The notes beneath the pieces are model-generated. The model did no database searches. It was not told the origin of the DNA and saw nothing but the letters and a program-made list of their open reading frames with translations. A stretch of 64,000 nucleotides of DNA from Lonicera japonica. Taxonomy: Eukaryota > Streptophyta > Magnoliopsida > Dipsacales > Caprifoliaceae. This document shows, piece after piece, positions 1-10,091 of the stretch. How positions within the stretch are numbered: the stretch's first letter is position 1; every line of letters starts with the position of its first letter. The translations under genes and the position numbers were made by a program. The stretch is from contig CM038466.1 of assembly GCA_021464415.1 (NCBI GenBank), positions 32,766,833 through 32,830,832 on the forward strand, read 5' to 3'.

Positions 1-470
1 CGAGAAATAGAATTCCCTAAAAGGATATCCAACCATGTGGTCGTTTGAAAGAAAAATGGCAAAGTGGAGTGTTTACATAGACTTCATAGACCTAAAATAA
101 AGCTTATCCGAAAGATATTTTTCATTCGCCAATGATAGATTAGTTGGTGGACTCAACAGCCAGTTATGAGCGTATGAGTTTTATAAATGCTTATTCTGGT
201 TACCACAAAATTCTTCTTTTCGGGCCCGAACAAAAATGCAGAACGTTTATAAGAACAATGGGAATCTAATATTATGAAGTGATGCCATTTTTGGCTGAAG
301 AATACAGGGCCAACTTACCCAAGACTACCGACCAAGATGTTTTGATACAAAACTGGGAAGTTTATAGAGGAACATGTTGATAATATACTGGTTAAGAACA
401 AAAAAGTTACCGACCACATCTTTAATTTGAGAAAACTTTTAAGATCCTGAGGTACTATAAGACGATCCAA
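1..470 (+). pseudogene. Degenerate Ty3/gypsy reverse transcriptase fragment
   Basis: Read across several plus-strand frames, this stretch gives the landmarks of a plant gypsy-type reverse transcriptase in the right order. There is a KW.VYIDF.DL block near 60-105, an AYSGYH-like block near 190-210, a phrase resembling FGPEQKCRTFI near 220-255, and a DNILVK-like remnant of the YIDDMLVK region near 375-400. Stops and frameshifts interrupt it throughout, so it cannot be expressed as an enzyme. It is cut by the window edge, so the parent element may continue to the left. Family assignment rests on motif order, not on a search. Confidence 0.6.
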
Positions 471-885
471 AATGGAACAATTAATTAAAATAAAAATGAT
501 ATATAACAAAATATATATTTTCAATTTATACTTTAAAATATTCAAAATAAATTTTAATTTTTTTTCCTAAAAATATGAGAACTTATAAGCAAGATGACTA
601 AAATATTCAAAATTAGCTTTTCAAGTGGGCGGGAGATTTGGTCAAAGGGATGTAAGAAGGAAATGAAGATTTGTACAGAATTGACATGGGAACTAGCAGT
701 ACAAAAATCTGGCACGGATGAAAACATGCCAAATACGTGGCAAAACTTACCTAAATTTGGCACATATGAAAACCGTGCAAAATTGACGTGCCAATTAGAA
801 AATTTTGGTGTAGTGATAAGAATGGTTTCCCTGGTTGTTTTCGCTAGCACTCTGGTAGTGCAACCACCCATAGTGTGTGTTTGTG
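471..885. other. Non-coding interval, no recognised feature
   Basis: A 118-residue open frame at 594-950 has no recognisable domain, and a 105-residue open frame lies on its complement. I take both as chance. No repeat copy of this stretch was seen elsewhere in the window. Confidence 0.4.
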
Positions 886-1475
886 TATTTGTTCAAACCA
901 AATATAATGTCATAGAAAAACTATCAGCTTTTTTACTATATCTCTCCTAGGTTGGTTATCTAAAATTCAGGACCCTTGTGATAAATTTCATCTTTCTATT
1001 TATAAGTATAGAATTAAGGTTTACAATGTTACATTAGGGTTAATAGTAAAACACTAAAAATGTTAAAACTTGGACAATACTCTAATATTAAACACGTGTT
1101 TTGTCCTTTCTTGGGGACCGCCTTATCTATACTTGAGTACTGTACTGTCACTACGGCAACATGACCATCTCAGTTGGTGTGGATCACCTCAGTTAGCATG
1201 GACCATCTCTGCTGATTAAAAATATGATAAAAAGGTGGGTTGGACCCACTGTAAAGTTAAAATGTGGCAGTTCTCGGCTTCTTTCCTCGGCCGCCCAAAA
1301 GGACTAGTTGTATTCTTGGGCCCCTTCATAATCACTAGAGATGCCCCGACAACAAATTCCTTGATATGCTAATGTTAATATTAGTATAATCTTATAAAGT
1401 TAAAATGTAGTATTAGTGTATTCTTAACATTAAAATTTAAAAATTAAGTTGAAATCTTAATTAATTTAAGATTGG
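886..1475 (+). repeat. Left member of a long direct repeat (LTR-like)
   Basis: This shares extended similarity with 3718-4228 in the same orientation, for example the blocks around 1066-1130, 1165-1200 and 1230-1320. The left copy has about 100 extra bases near 950-1060. The pair brackets 2.2 kb without retrotransposon coding sequence. It could be the LTRs of a non-autonomous element or a plain duplication; no TG...CA ends or flanking duplication were resolved. Confidence 0.5.
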
Positions 1476-1599
1476 TGCAGTTATATATATATACAAGTGT
1501 CCCCGCCTATTTTTTTTAATGTAAACTCTAAAAAATATCCTTTGTTTTTTTTGGCTCCAGTTTTCATGTTCTAAAATATCCCAACTATAGCACAGCTGC

Positions 1600-1956
1600 A
1601 CCACCTGGTAAGGTAAACAATTTCAACTACATGTATCTGCTTCATCTAATTACTTGACACACAAGCAAAAATTAATATTGATACAAAGATATTTATTATC
1701 TTCTTTGATATTATAGTATTTCAAAACAAGGTAAACGAAAAAAAACTATCTTTAAGTATTATAATATACCATTTTAAGTGCTAAAATATTGGAATAGAGT
1801 TCCAATATAATATAAGGTTGGACAAAATGTAATTTTTTTTCTCAACTATAGACAGAAAGTCTAAATTATTACTTATTAAATTTATTTTTCTCTGAAATTA
1901 ATGTCTAAAATAAATATATTTTATAAATTAAGATGGGCAATGCCCACTTTTTCGAT
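1600..1956 (+). repeat. Diverged extra copy of the 2.1-2.35 kb repeat segment
   Basis: This resembles 2110-2330 and 14225-15120. Shared landmarks in order are the TTTCAACTACA stretch, the TATTTCAAAACAA stretch and the AGAAAGTCTAAATTATT stretch. It is more diverged than those two are from each other, so it is probably an older duplicate. Confidence 0.45.
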
Positions 1957-2424
1957 CTCTATCCCTGCCACTGATTTAATGTAAATTGAAAATGGAAAAA
2001 AAGAAGTTTGCAATGAGAAAAAAAATTAAAAAAAGGGAATTATTATTAATTGAAAGTCAAAGTTCTAAAGCTGACATTTAATTCAGTGACATAGTCAGAA
2101 TTTGACATTAAGGGAGCAAAAATTAATTATGATATACAAGTATACATCCTATTCGATCTCTTAACTTTATAATATTTCAAAACAATGTAAAGAAAAAGGA
2201 AAAAAAACAAAAACCTTCTCTCATTATTATAATATATCAATTTAAGTGGTAAATACTTGAATATAACTACTTTTTCTTAAACTAATTAAGGTGAGAAAGT
2301 CTAAATTATTGTCTATTAAATTAAAAACAAAGGGGGTTTTATGTGCGAAAAAGGTGATACATAAGGGACGTTTTTCATAAATTACCCAAAATGTTAAACG
2401 CTATTTGTTCATGGAAGGGATGTT

Positions 2425-2734
2425 CATAATAAAAGTGGTTGTTATTTGTACACTATTAAATACTTGGATTTGTTCTATATTTTATTCGTCCGATAATAAG
2501 TGAGTAAGTGTATGTTACTCGCTTGATAACAAGGGAGTAAGTGCGTGCTACTCGCCTAATGACAAGTGATTAAGGTATTGAAATTTTTACTCACTTGTCA
2601 TCAGGCAAGTAACATGTAATTATTCTCTTGTCATTGGGCGAATAACATGCACTTACTTGCTTGTCATCGAGCAAATGAAAAATAAAGTGTTACAAAATAT
2701 TTTGTGGCGTGTAAATAACACCCACCATAATAAA
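2425..2734. mobile_element. Foldback MITE, 292 bp, Mutator-like 9-bp duplication
   Basis: The element at 2434-2725 is almost entirely an imperfect hairpin. Its outer end (GTGGTTGTTATTTGTACAC) pairs with GTGTAAATAACACCCAC at the other end. The inner arms (about 2483-2575 and 2589-2680) each carry tandem variants of an ACTCGCCTAATGACAAGTGA-like motif. The flanks are the perfect 9-bp direct repeat cataataaa (2425-2433 and 2726-2734), the size made by Mutator-like elements. The paralogous locus near 15225-15250 has the sequence once and no insert. No transposase is encoded. Confidence 0.75.
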
Positions 2735-2958
2735 TGTGATGATAATTTTTCTCTTTCAAATTTTATTAAATGAATTAATATGCACAAAGAAAAATAGTGT
2801 TGTATTTCAACTGAGGGGCTTAGAATAATTTAAAGGTATATGTACGTATTAGCACTTTATATAAATATTTTTAAAATTATCTTTAATTAGTGGTATTTTA
2901 TATGCATTTTTTGGAACACTTTTTTATATGTTAAAAATATGCATCTTTTAGAATACTC

Positions 2959-3579
2959 ATGTGAAATAGGGGTGTTTTCGGTTTCGGTCGGGGTAGAAAC
3001 TAGGGTACCCCAAACCCTCTCCAAACTTTATAGTTCGGTTTCGGTTCGGTTCGGTTTCGGTTTTCGTACGTATGAAACCCAAACCCTCCCCAAATTATTC
3101 GGTTTCGGTCCGGTTCGGTCTCATTCGGTTTTTTTTTGTATTGTTATAACTTTATTTCAAAATTGCACTAAAAATATAAATTCACTCAAAAGGAGCTACA
3201 AAAAATTATATAATGTATTTGTTTTAATAATTAGCTTAAGTAATTATTTGTAAATGTAAATAATCCATAGGGTTGGATCATTTATATAATGTAAATGTTG
3301 TAATAAAGTTTCCTTTTTTTTTCAACGTATTGTAAGACAACTTAAGTAATTACATTAAGTTAGCAATTTTTTTAAAAAAATCATTCGGTTTTTTCGGTCC
3401 AATTCGGGGACCCCGAATTCCCAACCCATACCGACCCAAATCAATCGGTTTTGGTTTCGGTTTTTGATTTCGGTTTCGGTTTCGGTTTTTTTTTCGGTTC
3501 GGGAAATTTCGGATCGCAACGGATTGGTTCGGTTCGTTCGTTCGGTTTTCGGATTTCTGACAACACCCCTAATGTGAAA
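2959..3579. mobile_element. Non-autonomous hAT element, 605 bp, 8-bp duplication
   Basis: The element at 2967-3571 begins TAGGGGTGTT and ends AACACCCCTA, a perfect 10-bp terminal inverted repeat of the plant hAT type. It is flanked by the perfect 8-bp duplication atgtgaaa (2959-2966 and 3572-3579). Both sub-terminal zones are packed with GGTTTCGG / GGTTCGG tandem motifs. These would be transposase-binding repeats by analogy with other hAT elements, which is inference. Open frames of 104 and 80 residues inside come from these repeats and are not genes. Confidence 0.85.
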
Positions 3580-3717
3580 TACTAATAACGATACCATAGC
3601 TAAATTAATGATATTTCTTTTGTAAACAACTAATATATAATACTAATGATTAAAAAGAACTATTTGGGCCTTACAAAAAAAAAAACGGAAAAAAATGAAG
3701 AACCAGTTGAGACTATA

Positions 3718-4228
3718 TTTGTTCAAAACAAGTATGATGTTTACAAAAAAAGCTTTCAGCTTATTTGTTCTATATTTTTTAGGTAAAACTTGGGCAATAC
3801 TCTAGTACTAAACATGTGTCTTATCTTTTCTTTGGGACCACCTTATCCACACTTTAGTATTGTATTATCACTATGTTAGCACGACCATCTCAGCTAAAGG
3901 GGCTTCCTTGGTTGGTGTGGATCACCTCGGTTAGCGCATACATCTATACCTACTAAGAATGCGATAAGAAGGTGGGCTGGATCCACTGTAAAGTTGGACT
4001 GTGATAGTTTTGGGTTTCTTTCATTTCGCCCAAAACATTTTTTTGCCCAAAAGAACTAGTTTTATTCTTGGGCCTCTTCGTAAAACTAGAAGTGTCTTTA
4101 CAACGAATTCCTAAATATGCTAATGTTAAAATTAGTATATTCTTATAAAGTTAAAATGTAAAATTATTTCATTTTAATAGGATTAAAATTTAAAAATTAA
4201 ATTGAATTCTTAATTTAAGATTGACACC
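3718..4228 (+). repeat. Right member of the long direct repeat (LTR-like)
   Basis: This pairs with 886-1475. Shared stretches include the AACTTGG.CAATACTCTA block (3787), the TTGGTGTGGATCACCTC block (3912) and the ATGCTAATGTTA block (4117). It lies directly downstream of dispersed repeat copy 1. Confidence 0.5.
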
Positions 4229-4860
4229 GTTCTAGACCGAAACAAGGTGCAAAAGGTGATAAAACTTAATTAATGGACCCCTATTTACCAACAAAATAAT
4301 TGTAAGTAATATTTCGAAGTAAAACCGGGACAACATATAATTAATTACCCCTTATTGTCAGCCAAATGTTACCCAAAATCCCCAAATTCCCACCCTCAGC
4401 CAAAACACTCGTGCATCACTCTTTTTCAGATTACTCTCTCCCTCGTCCAAAAGCACACAGCTCTCACCAAAATCCACAAATCTAAGGCCTTGTTCACTTG
4501 CCACTTAATTTGTCACTTAAATCTGAAAACTTAAAATTTTCAGATTTAAGTGGCTGTGAAAGTTGTTCACTAACTAAAAAAATTAAGTGGCCACTTAATT
4601 TTTACCACTTAAAACTTAAAATTTTCATCCAAAAAATTAAGTGGCAAAGTTGCCACTTAAATCTGAAACTTAATTTTAAAAAGTAAAAAAAGACTATTTT
4701 ACTCTCCCTCTTTTCTCAAAATTACACAAAAATCACTCCTCACCCTTTTATCAAATTAATCCCGCCCAGCCCTGGGTCACGCCGCTCTCTCCATCTCACG
4801 CCGCTCGTCGCCCAGGCCTCCATCACTTCCGTTCATTTCCACGTCGCCGTTCTCCATCTC
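4229..4860. other. Non-coding, with CACTTAA-rich palindromic stretch
   Basis: No gene is recognised. At 4490-4680 the motif CCACTTAA(A)TCTGAAA and its complement recur several times, giving a small inverted-repeat cluster. A related motif (CACTTAAACCCCCAGATTTAAGTG) returns at 5785-5810. The two may be the ends of one degenerate transposon of about 1.3 kb, but no duplication was found. Confidence 0.35.
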
Positions 4861-5117
4861 CGGTGAGATCTCTCTCTCGCTCTCTCTTTAACACACACGC
4901 ACACACGCACATCGCCGTTCTTCAACAGGTCACTCTCTCTCTCCTTCACACACACACACAGATGCACAAATAACTCGGATTCTTTCTCTCCCTCTTCCAC
5001 ACGCACACAGAAACGCACACACACAGGCGCACAGAAACGCACACACACACACACAGGCGACAGACAGGCACAAAGACGCAGAAATTGTTGTTTATATATA
5101 TATATATATATATATGA
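4861..5117. repeat. Compound microsatellite (CT)n, (CA)n, (TA)n
   Basis: Interrupted CT and CA dinucleotide runs span 4866-5065 and a TA run lies at about 5093-5116. Cys/Val-rich open frames on the minus strand here (4833-5140) are translations of these runs. Confidence 0.85.
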
Positions 5118-5529
5118 CGAAATTGTTGGGTTTTAAGCAAAATTTTGAGATTAATTGCTTTTGTTAGATGAGTATGCTATATGGTTGTTGGTCTTGTTGA
5201 ATGCATCTTGAATGTTGCCATGGTCTTGTTCAATTCATGCTGTGAATATATGCATTATTTTCATATCTACGTGTTGTTTTGGTTCTTGAATTATTTGCGT
5301 TTTGGTTCTTGATTTTGGAGAAAACCATTTCCCTTGCCATGGTCTTGTTCAATTCATGCTATTGGGTGTAAGACCTTAAACATGGGCCGAGCATGTGCAA
5401 TTAGTAAAGGAATGCTATAAATTGCTCTATACTTGGTTCAATGATTGAAAGATAGGCTTGTCAATGTTTAAGTAATTTTAATTTGATATAATATTATGTC
5501 TTTCTTATTTTCATTTATAATCATGTGTT

Positions 5530-5716
5530 CAAAATACAATAATAAGGGCAAAATGGTCATAATAAAAAAAATTCAGATTTCAAATGTGTTATATTAAAAC
5601 AAACAACATTTTTTCAGATACATTTTTCAGACGTAAACAAACAGCTTTTTCAGTTTTCAGTTTCAGTTTTCAATTTTCAGTTTTCAGTTTTTTTACTAAA
5701 CGGCACCTAAAACTTT
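5530..5716 (+). repeat. Short dispersed repeat, copy 1
   Basis: This resembles 44332-44508 in the same orientation. Both run from a GGTCATA / TGTCATA-poly(A) stretch through TTTCAAATGTGT and AACAAACAACA to a series of TTTTCAGTTT repeats ending near ACCTAAA. It is probably a small MITE family. Confidence 0.5.
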
Positions 5717-5819
5717 CACCAAAATCCCCAAAACTCTCTCCCTCTAAATCGTATTACTCTCTAAAAGTTCTTCTCACGAAAATCACTTAAACCCCCAGAT
5801 TTAAGTGCTTCAAACAAAC

Positions 5820-6143
5820 ACCCCCTCAGTCGGGGTTTGTAATCTTTAATCCCCTCTATCCCTACTCAATTCAGCTGGGGTTTGTACTCACCTCAATCGC
5901 AGCCTAGGGTTTGTAATCCCATCTTTCCCTACTCGATTCAGCTGGGGTTGCATTCAAGGTATGGCTTCGCAACCTAGGGTTTATGGACTTTCCTTTCTGA
6001 AATTTAGATTGAAGGTGTGGTTTTGTAGCCCAGGGTTTGTAGTTTTGAATAAGTGATTTTGTCTTTGTTCATAGGAGGTATCAAGGTTCAAGCATCTCTC
6101 TTAAGTCCCCAAATTCAATCAGTGTATCGAAAAATTAGAAGGT
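5820..6143 (+). promoter_or_regulatory. Candidate 5'-UTR/promoter-like stretch with telobox-like motifs
   Basis: Five or six variants of a GGGGTTTGTA / CTAGGGTTTGTA motif occur between 5832 and 6045. CTAGGGTTT contains the AAACCCTA telobox on the other strand, common near starts of plant translation genes. GT-AG-like junctions follow near 6072 and 6142. No conserved protein could be read downstream; the 75-residue frame at 6144-6371 is unrecognised. This may be a dead promoter or a non-coding first exon. Confidence 0.3.
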
Positions 6144-6371
6144 ATGAACTATCGGACAATATCTAATTTGTGTTTTGCTTTTGACAAGAAGATTAGAAAT
6201 CGTGTTAATTTCAAAAATTTTCAGAGTAATAAGCTTCATATTTTGAGGCTTCATGTTAGTAGTCCCTGTTTTATATATCTTTTTTACTTTTCCAGTTTTA
6301 CTTTTTATATTTTAAATACTAATTTAATGTTTATCTTGAGAAGGTGGGTCGCGGGCAGAAGAAACGTATGA

Positions 6372-7496
6372 GGCTAGCTTTTGTTTTTTGTTTCCTCGTA
6401 TGCTTTTCAACACATTCTCTGTGTGATTTACATGAATTTGATTAATATATTTAATTTACTTTATTTTTATTTTTATGATATTATATTTTAATAAGGTATA
6501 TCACTCTCTTTCCTGCATGTTTTTCTCTAATATTTATGTCTCTTCTCTATAATTAACTGTACATCATAATGACAGTCATATGCACTATATAACCATGATA
6601 TTCATAATTAGTCTACATACAGAGACTTAAGTTACTACGCTGTACATAAGAGGAAACGGGTTGTAAGTTCTTCTATCATAATTAGTCTACCGTGATGTTC
6701 ACAATTTTTTATTTCCTTATTCCCATTAATAGTCAATACTCGCTAAGCCTCACCAACCACCGCCGCTACCACTGCCTGAGTTCCGATGAGTTAACCGGAG
6801 CTCCGGCATGATTTACTTTTGGGCACAAACACAGTTCTATAGCTTAGATTTACATAAATTGCCATCAGTTAGCTCACATACATACATTATGTGACTTTGG
6901 TTTCATTAGCTCACATACATACGTTGCTATCCTCTTTGAACTACACTCACAAAGGGAAAGTGCATGTATGAGTAAAAATTGCCTAATTGATGCCAGACTT
7001 CTCTGAAATTTATATTTGACATGAGCCTTCAACATTTTTGCACTCCAATGTTTGTGTTTTTGACAATGTGAGCAGAGTGTGTTATAGTTGTGTTAATCAT
7101 GGAGAGAAATTTTATTTTTGTCTCTATTAACAATAGTGCATTGATTAAAAGCCTAGTACATACACACTAATTCAGTCTTCTTGCAAGCACAAAAACGAAC
7201 TAGACTTGGCATTAGTGGCGTTCTGCTTCTCAAAGCGTATATATGTTTTTTATTTTTTATTATACACTTCTGTAATATGCAAGTAGAGAGACGGCACTCT
7301 AATTCGGTGGGTTTTTGTTTTTGACTAGATGAGGACTTGAACAAGGCAGTTCTGACCCAACAAATCGGGGTAGGTCAAGACGAGTCGAGATAGATTCAAG
7401 TCTTTTATAACACACAAGAAAAGATATCTAGCAGAATTCCCATAAAAAATATTTAAGTTTGAACTTGAATTAGGTCAAATCAGCACTGGAACTTTT
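6372..7496. other. Non-coding interval, no recognised feature
   Basis: This is AT-rich sequence with no recognisable gene or element. A short motif with AGCTCACATACATAC repeats at 6872 and 6909. The 63-residue open frame at 7153-7344 (minus) has no recognisable domain. Confidence 0.4.
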
Positions 7497-8664
7497 CAGG
7501 CCGGGTCTCTTTTCACTCTTCCCCTCCCCCTCTCAACTCTCACACCTAACAACCATATTCCGGCGGTCTAATCCGGCAGTCCACACGGGCGGTGCCAGCT
7601 ACCCAGTACATCATTGCTCAACCTGTCCTTTTCGGCTTCCACATACTACATTCAAATCCCAAGGGCCCCGGATAAGCATCAAACCCACATAGATCTATAC
7701 ATACACATATATATAAGATATTCAAAACCTAAACCCAAACCCAAAATCAATTTCTTCTTCTTTTTGATTTCTCCTCTAATGGTGGACTGAAATTTGAGTT
7801 TTGTTCTATATCAGTTCGCAAAAATTCAATGTTAACCCTCCATAAAACTCAAATTTAATCTCTTAAATCTTCACAACCTCAAAGGTTGACCGCTTCTCAA
7901 AACAAAATTCCTCGGACAATACACTTTCGCAATTACTCAATCCCCATTTCAGATCTTAAAAAATCCCCAATTTTCAACAAAAACCTAAATTGCAAGACCC
8001 ACAATGAGAGAGAGGGAGAGAGAGGAGTGTGGGTATAAGTGGTTTGTAGTTGAGTGGAATTGCAGATGCTGGTTGGCGGTGGTTGGATTAAAGGTTCGGT
8101 GGTTTAACTTGTGGATGAATAAAGGCGACCGGAGATTAGGCGGTGGGTTTGGGAGAGGAGAGAGATGATATTTCTTTTAATGAAATAGTTTTACATTTCC
8201 GACCTCCACTCTCCATCCATTATCAACACAACCTTGACCACCACCCTCCACCCTATTATCAGCAACACCTCCGACTTCCACCCTTTCATCAACACCACCT
8301 CCACCAATAAACCATAAAACTGCCGCCGCCGTCTTCCCTAAACCATCGCCATTCCCCAACATTGATATACAGTCACACACATATATATACACTCACACAC
8401 ACGCATATATGTGTACACACTACGAATCACCCACAGATCGAATAAATCCGCCACAGATATAGACATTTGTATATATATACAGATCTAATAAACCCAATGG
8501 GGGAGGGTTCCGATGTAGCCCTTTGTTTTTTCCCGATAAGCAATAGCCCCCTGCCTTTCCCAAATCCCGAATAAATCACGGATGTGTTGTTTCTCCCAAA
8601 AATTCGGGTATATATACACACATATACAAACAACATATCTATACAACCCACTAAAAAAACCACC

Positions 8665-9010
8665 GAACAGATCCTTAGGTAATATTTAGTTGAATTTTTA
8701 AGTTAAGTTTTTAAAATTTTGTATTCGGTAGAATTTAAAAATATGTTAAAAAGTGAATTTAATTTTTTTTCAACTAACTAAAAAATTTTAAAATATACTC
8801 ACAATGGATCTTATTTTATAGATCTCGACGAGTTGATTTTAAATATATATTTTTTATCTAATTTTAATTTTTCAATTTAAAATTACGATGTTTTAAAAAA
8901 AATAGAGAAAAAAAAATAAAATAAATTTTAAAAAATATAAAAATAAAGTTGATTTCAAATTAAATTTTTAAAATTTAAAAAAAAAAAAACCACCAAACAA
9001 GTCCTTACAA
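8665..9010. repeat. AT-rich sub-repeat within arm A, MITE-like
   Basis: A stretch rich in AATTTTAAA-type motifs is bounded by the similar phrases AACCACCGAACAGATCCTTAG and AACCACCAAACAAGTCCTTAC. It recurs at about 10743-11075 and 16390-16735 in the other copies. It looks like an AT-rich MITE already present before the unit was copied. Confidence 0.45.
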
Positions 9011-9116
9011 TTTCTGGTTGATAAATACAATATTTAAATATAAGACAAATATATATATATATATAATATTAAAATGGACCTCATCTTTCAAAAAAGTTGG
9101 AAAACAGCGCATCTGA

Positions 9117-9590
9117 ATGAGAGAGAAGATATATGTAGAGAGAGAATCGCCTAATCACCTTCAAATCTTTATCCGAGCGGAGAGAACGTCTACAATATTT
9201 TTAGAGAGCCTAATCACCTTCAAATCTATATCCGAGCGGAGAACGTCTACAATATTTTTAGACAGAGAGAGTGAGAAGAACTTTTACATAGAGAGTGATG
9301 GAGAAGAACTTTTACAGAGAGAGTCACCTAATCACCTTCAAATCTTTATCCGGGCGGAGAGAACGTCGATCTACAATACTTTTAGAGAGAGTGAGAAGAA
9401 CTTTCAGAGAGAGAATAATCTTTATCCGGACGGAGAGAACGTCGATCTACAATACTTTTAGAGAGAGTGAGAAGAACTTTTAGAGAGAGAGAATGAGAAG
9501 AACTTTAAGAAAGTGAGAAGAAATTTTAGAGAGACAGTGAGAAGAACTTTTAGAGAGAGCAGCAGCAGCAGCAAGGACCGTGATTCTGTT
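9117..9590 (+). repeat. GA-rich tandem array
   Basis: There are irregular tandem copies of a GAGAGTGAGAAGAACTTTTAGA unit, alternating with a TTCAAATCTTTATCCG.GCGGAGAGAACGTC unit. The inverse array lies at 10338-10633 and again at 15893-16275. The Arg/Glu/Ser-rich open frames here are products of the array. Confidence 0.75.
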
Positions 9591-10091
9591 CTTGCGTGTA
9601 GTACCTCTTTCTACAATATTAATGATCACTTAGAACATATGGTCACTGATTCTGTTTTTGCGTGTAGTGTCTCTCTACAATACTAGTGATAACCTGAAAA
9701 TATGATCAGTGAATACTTTTAATTGGCTAGCTAACCTTAAGCTACACATTCCAGAAATGGATTCGCTACTACAATATATACTAGCTAGGTAATAATGAAG
9801 AACCATGTTATATAGCTCCATCCATCATCATCATTATCTTTACTTCGTCATTTTCATAGTTTCAACTAGTTCTTCTTCTCTCTTTTTTTGTTTTCTTTTT
9901 TTTTTCTTTCTTTTTTTTTTTTTTTGCATGGCTCATATAGTTCTTCTTATTCAGTAGTAATATATATTAGTTGTTTATAAAAGAAATATCATTAATTTAG
10001 TTATGGTATAATCATCACTTCACATTTATTATGGCATTCCATTTCTAGGCACATACACGTCCCTTCACTGAACTATGAGTATACCATAACT

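Larger units (their letters stand above)
1957..3735 (+). repeat. Dispersed repeat unit, copy 1 (upstream half only)
   Basis: This is collinear with 13742-15600 in the same orientation. Shared blocks run from the CTCTATCCCTG stretch (1957; 13745), through TGATACATAAGGGA (about 2355; 15145), to the GAAGAACCAGTTGA stretch (about 3700). Copy 1 is interrupted by a foldback element (2434-2725) and a hAT element (2967-3571). Copy 2 lacks both but carries its own hAT element. No coding sequence was found. Confidence 0.75.
7497..10080 (-). repeat. Large repeat arm A (inverted relative to B and C)
   Basis: The reverse complement of this segment matches 10330-12208 (arm B) and 15204-17889 (copy C) almost base for base. 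Examples are 7499-7640 against 12110-12208, and 8420-8660 against 11085-11340. In the short stretches compared by eye only a couple of differences per hundred bases were seen. Arm A retains the section near 9590-10075 that B has lost. No transposase or conserved protein is present; the 60-80 residue open frames are repeated only because the DNA is repeated. Confidence 0.85.

Noticed and set aside
2939..3253. 104-codon plus-strand frame with repeated VSVRFGFGF-like text
   Set aside because: It arises from the GGTTTCGG sub-terminal repeats of the hAT element.
4833..5140. Cys/Val-rich minus-strand open frames
   Set aside because: They are translations of CA/CT dinucleotide runs and share no features with known small Cys-rich peptides.
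8177..8663. 71- and 78-codon open frames, repeated near-identically at 11.1 kb and 16.7-17.2 kb
   Set aside because: Repetition follows from the repeated DNA. One copy is frameshifted, composition is low-complexity, and no domain is visible.
9117..9483. Arg/Glu/Ser-rich frame resembling an SR protein
   Set aside because: It is produced by the GA-rich tandem array; the inverted copies preserve it only as DNA.
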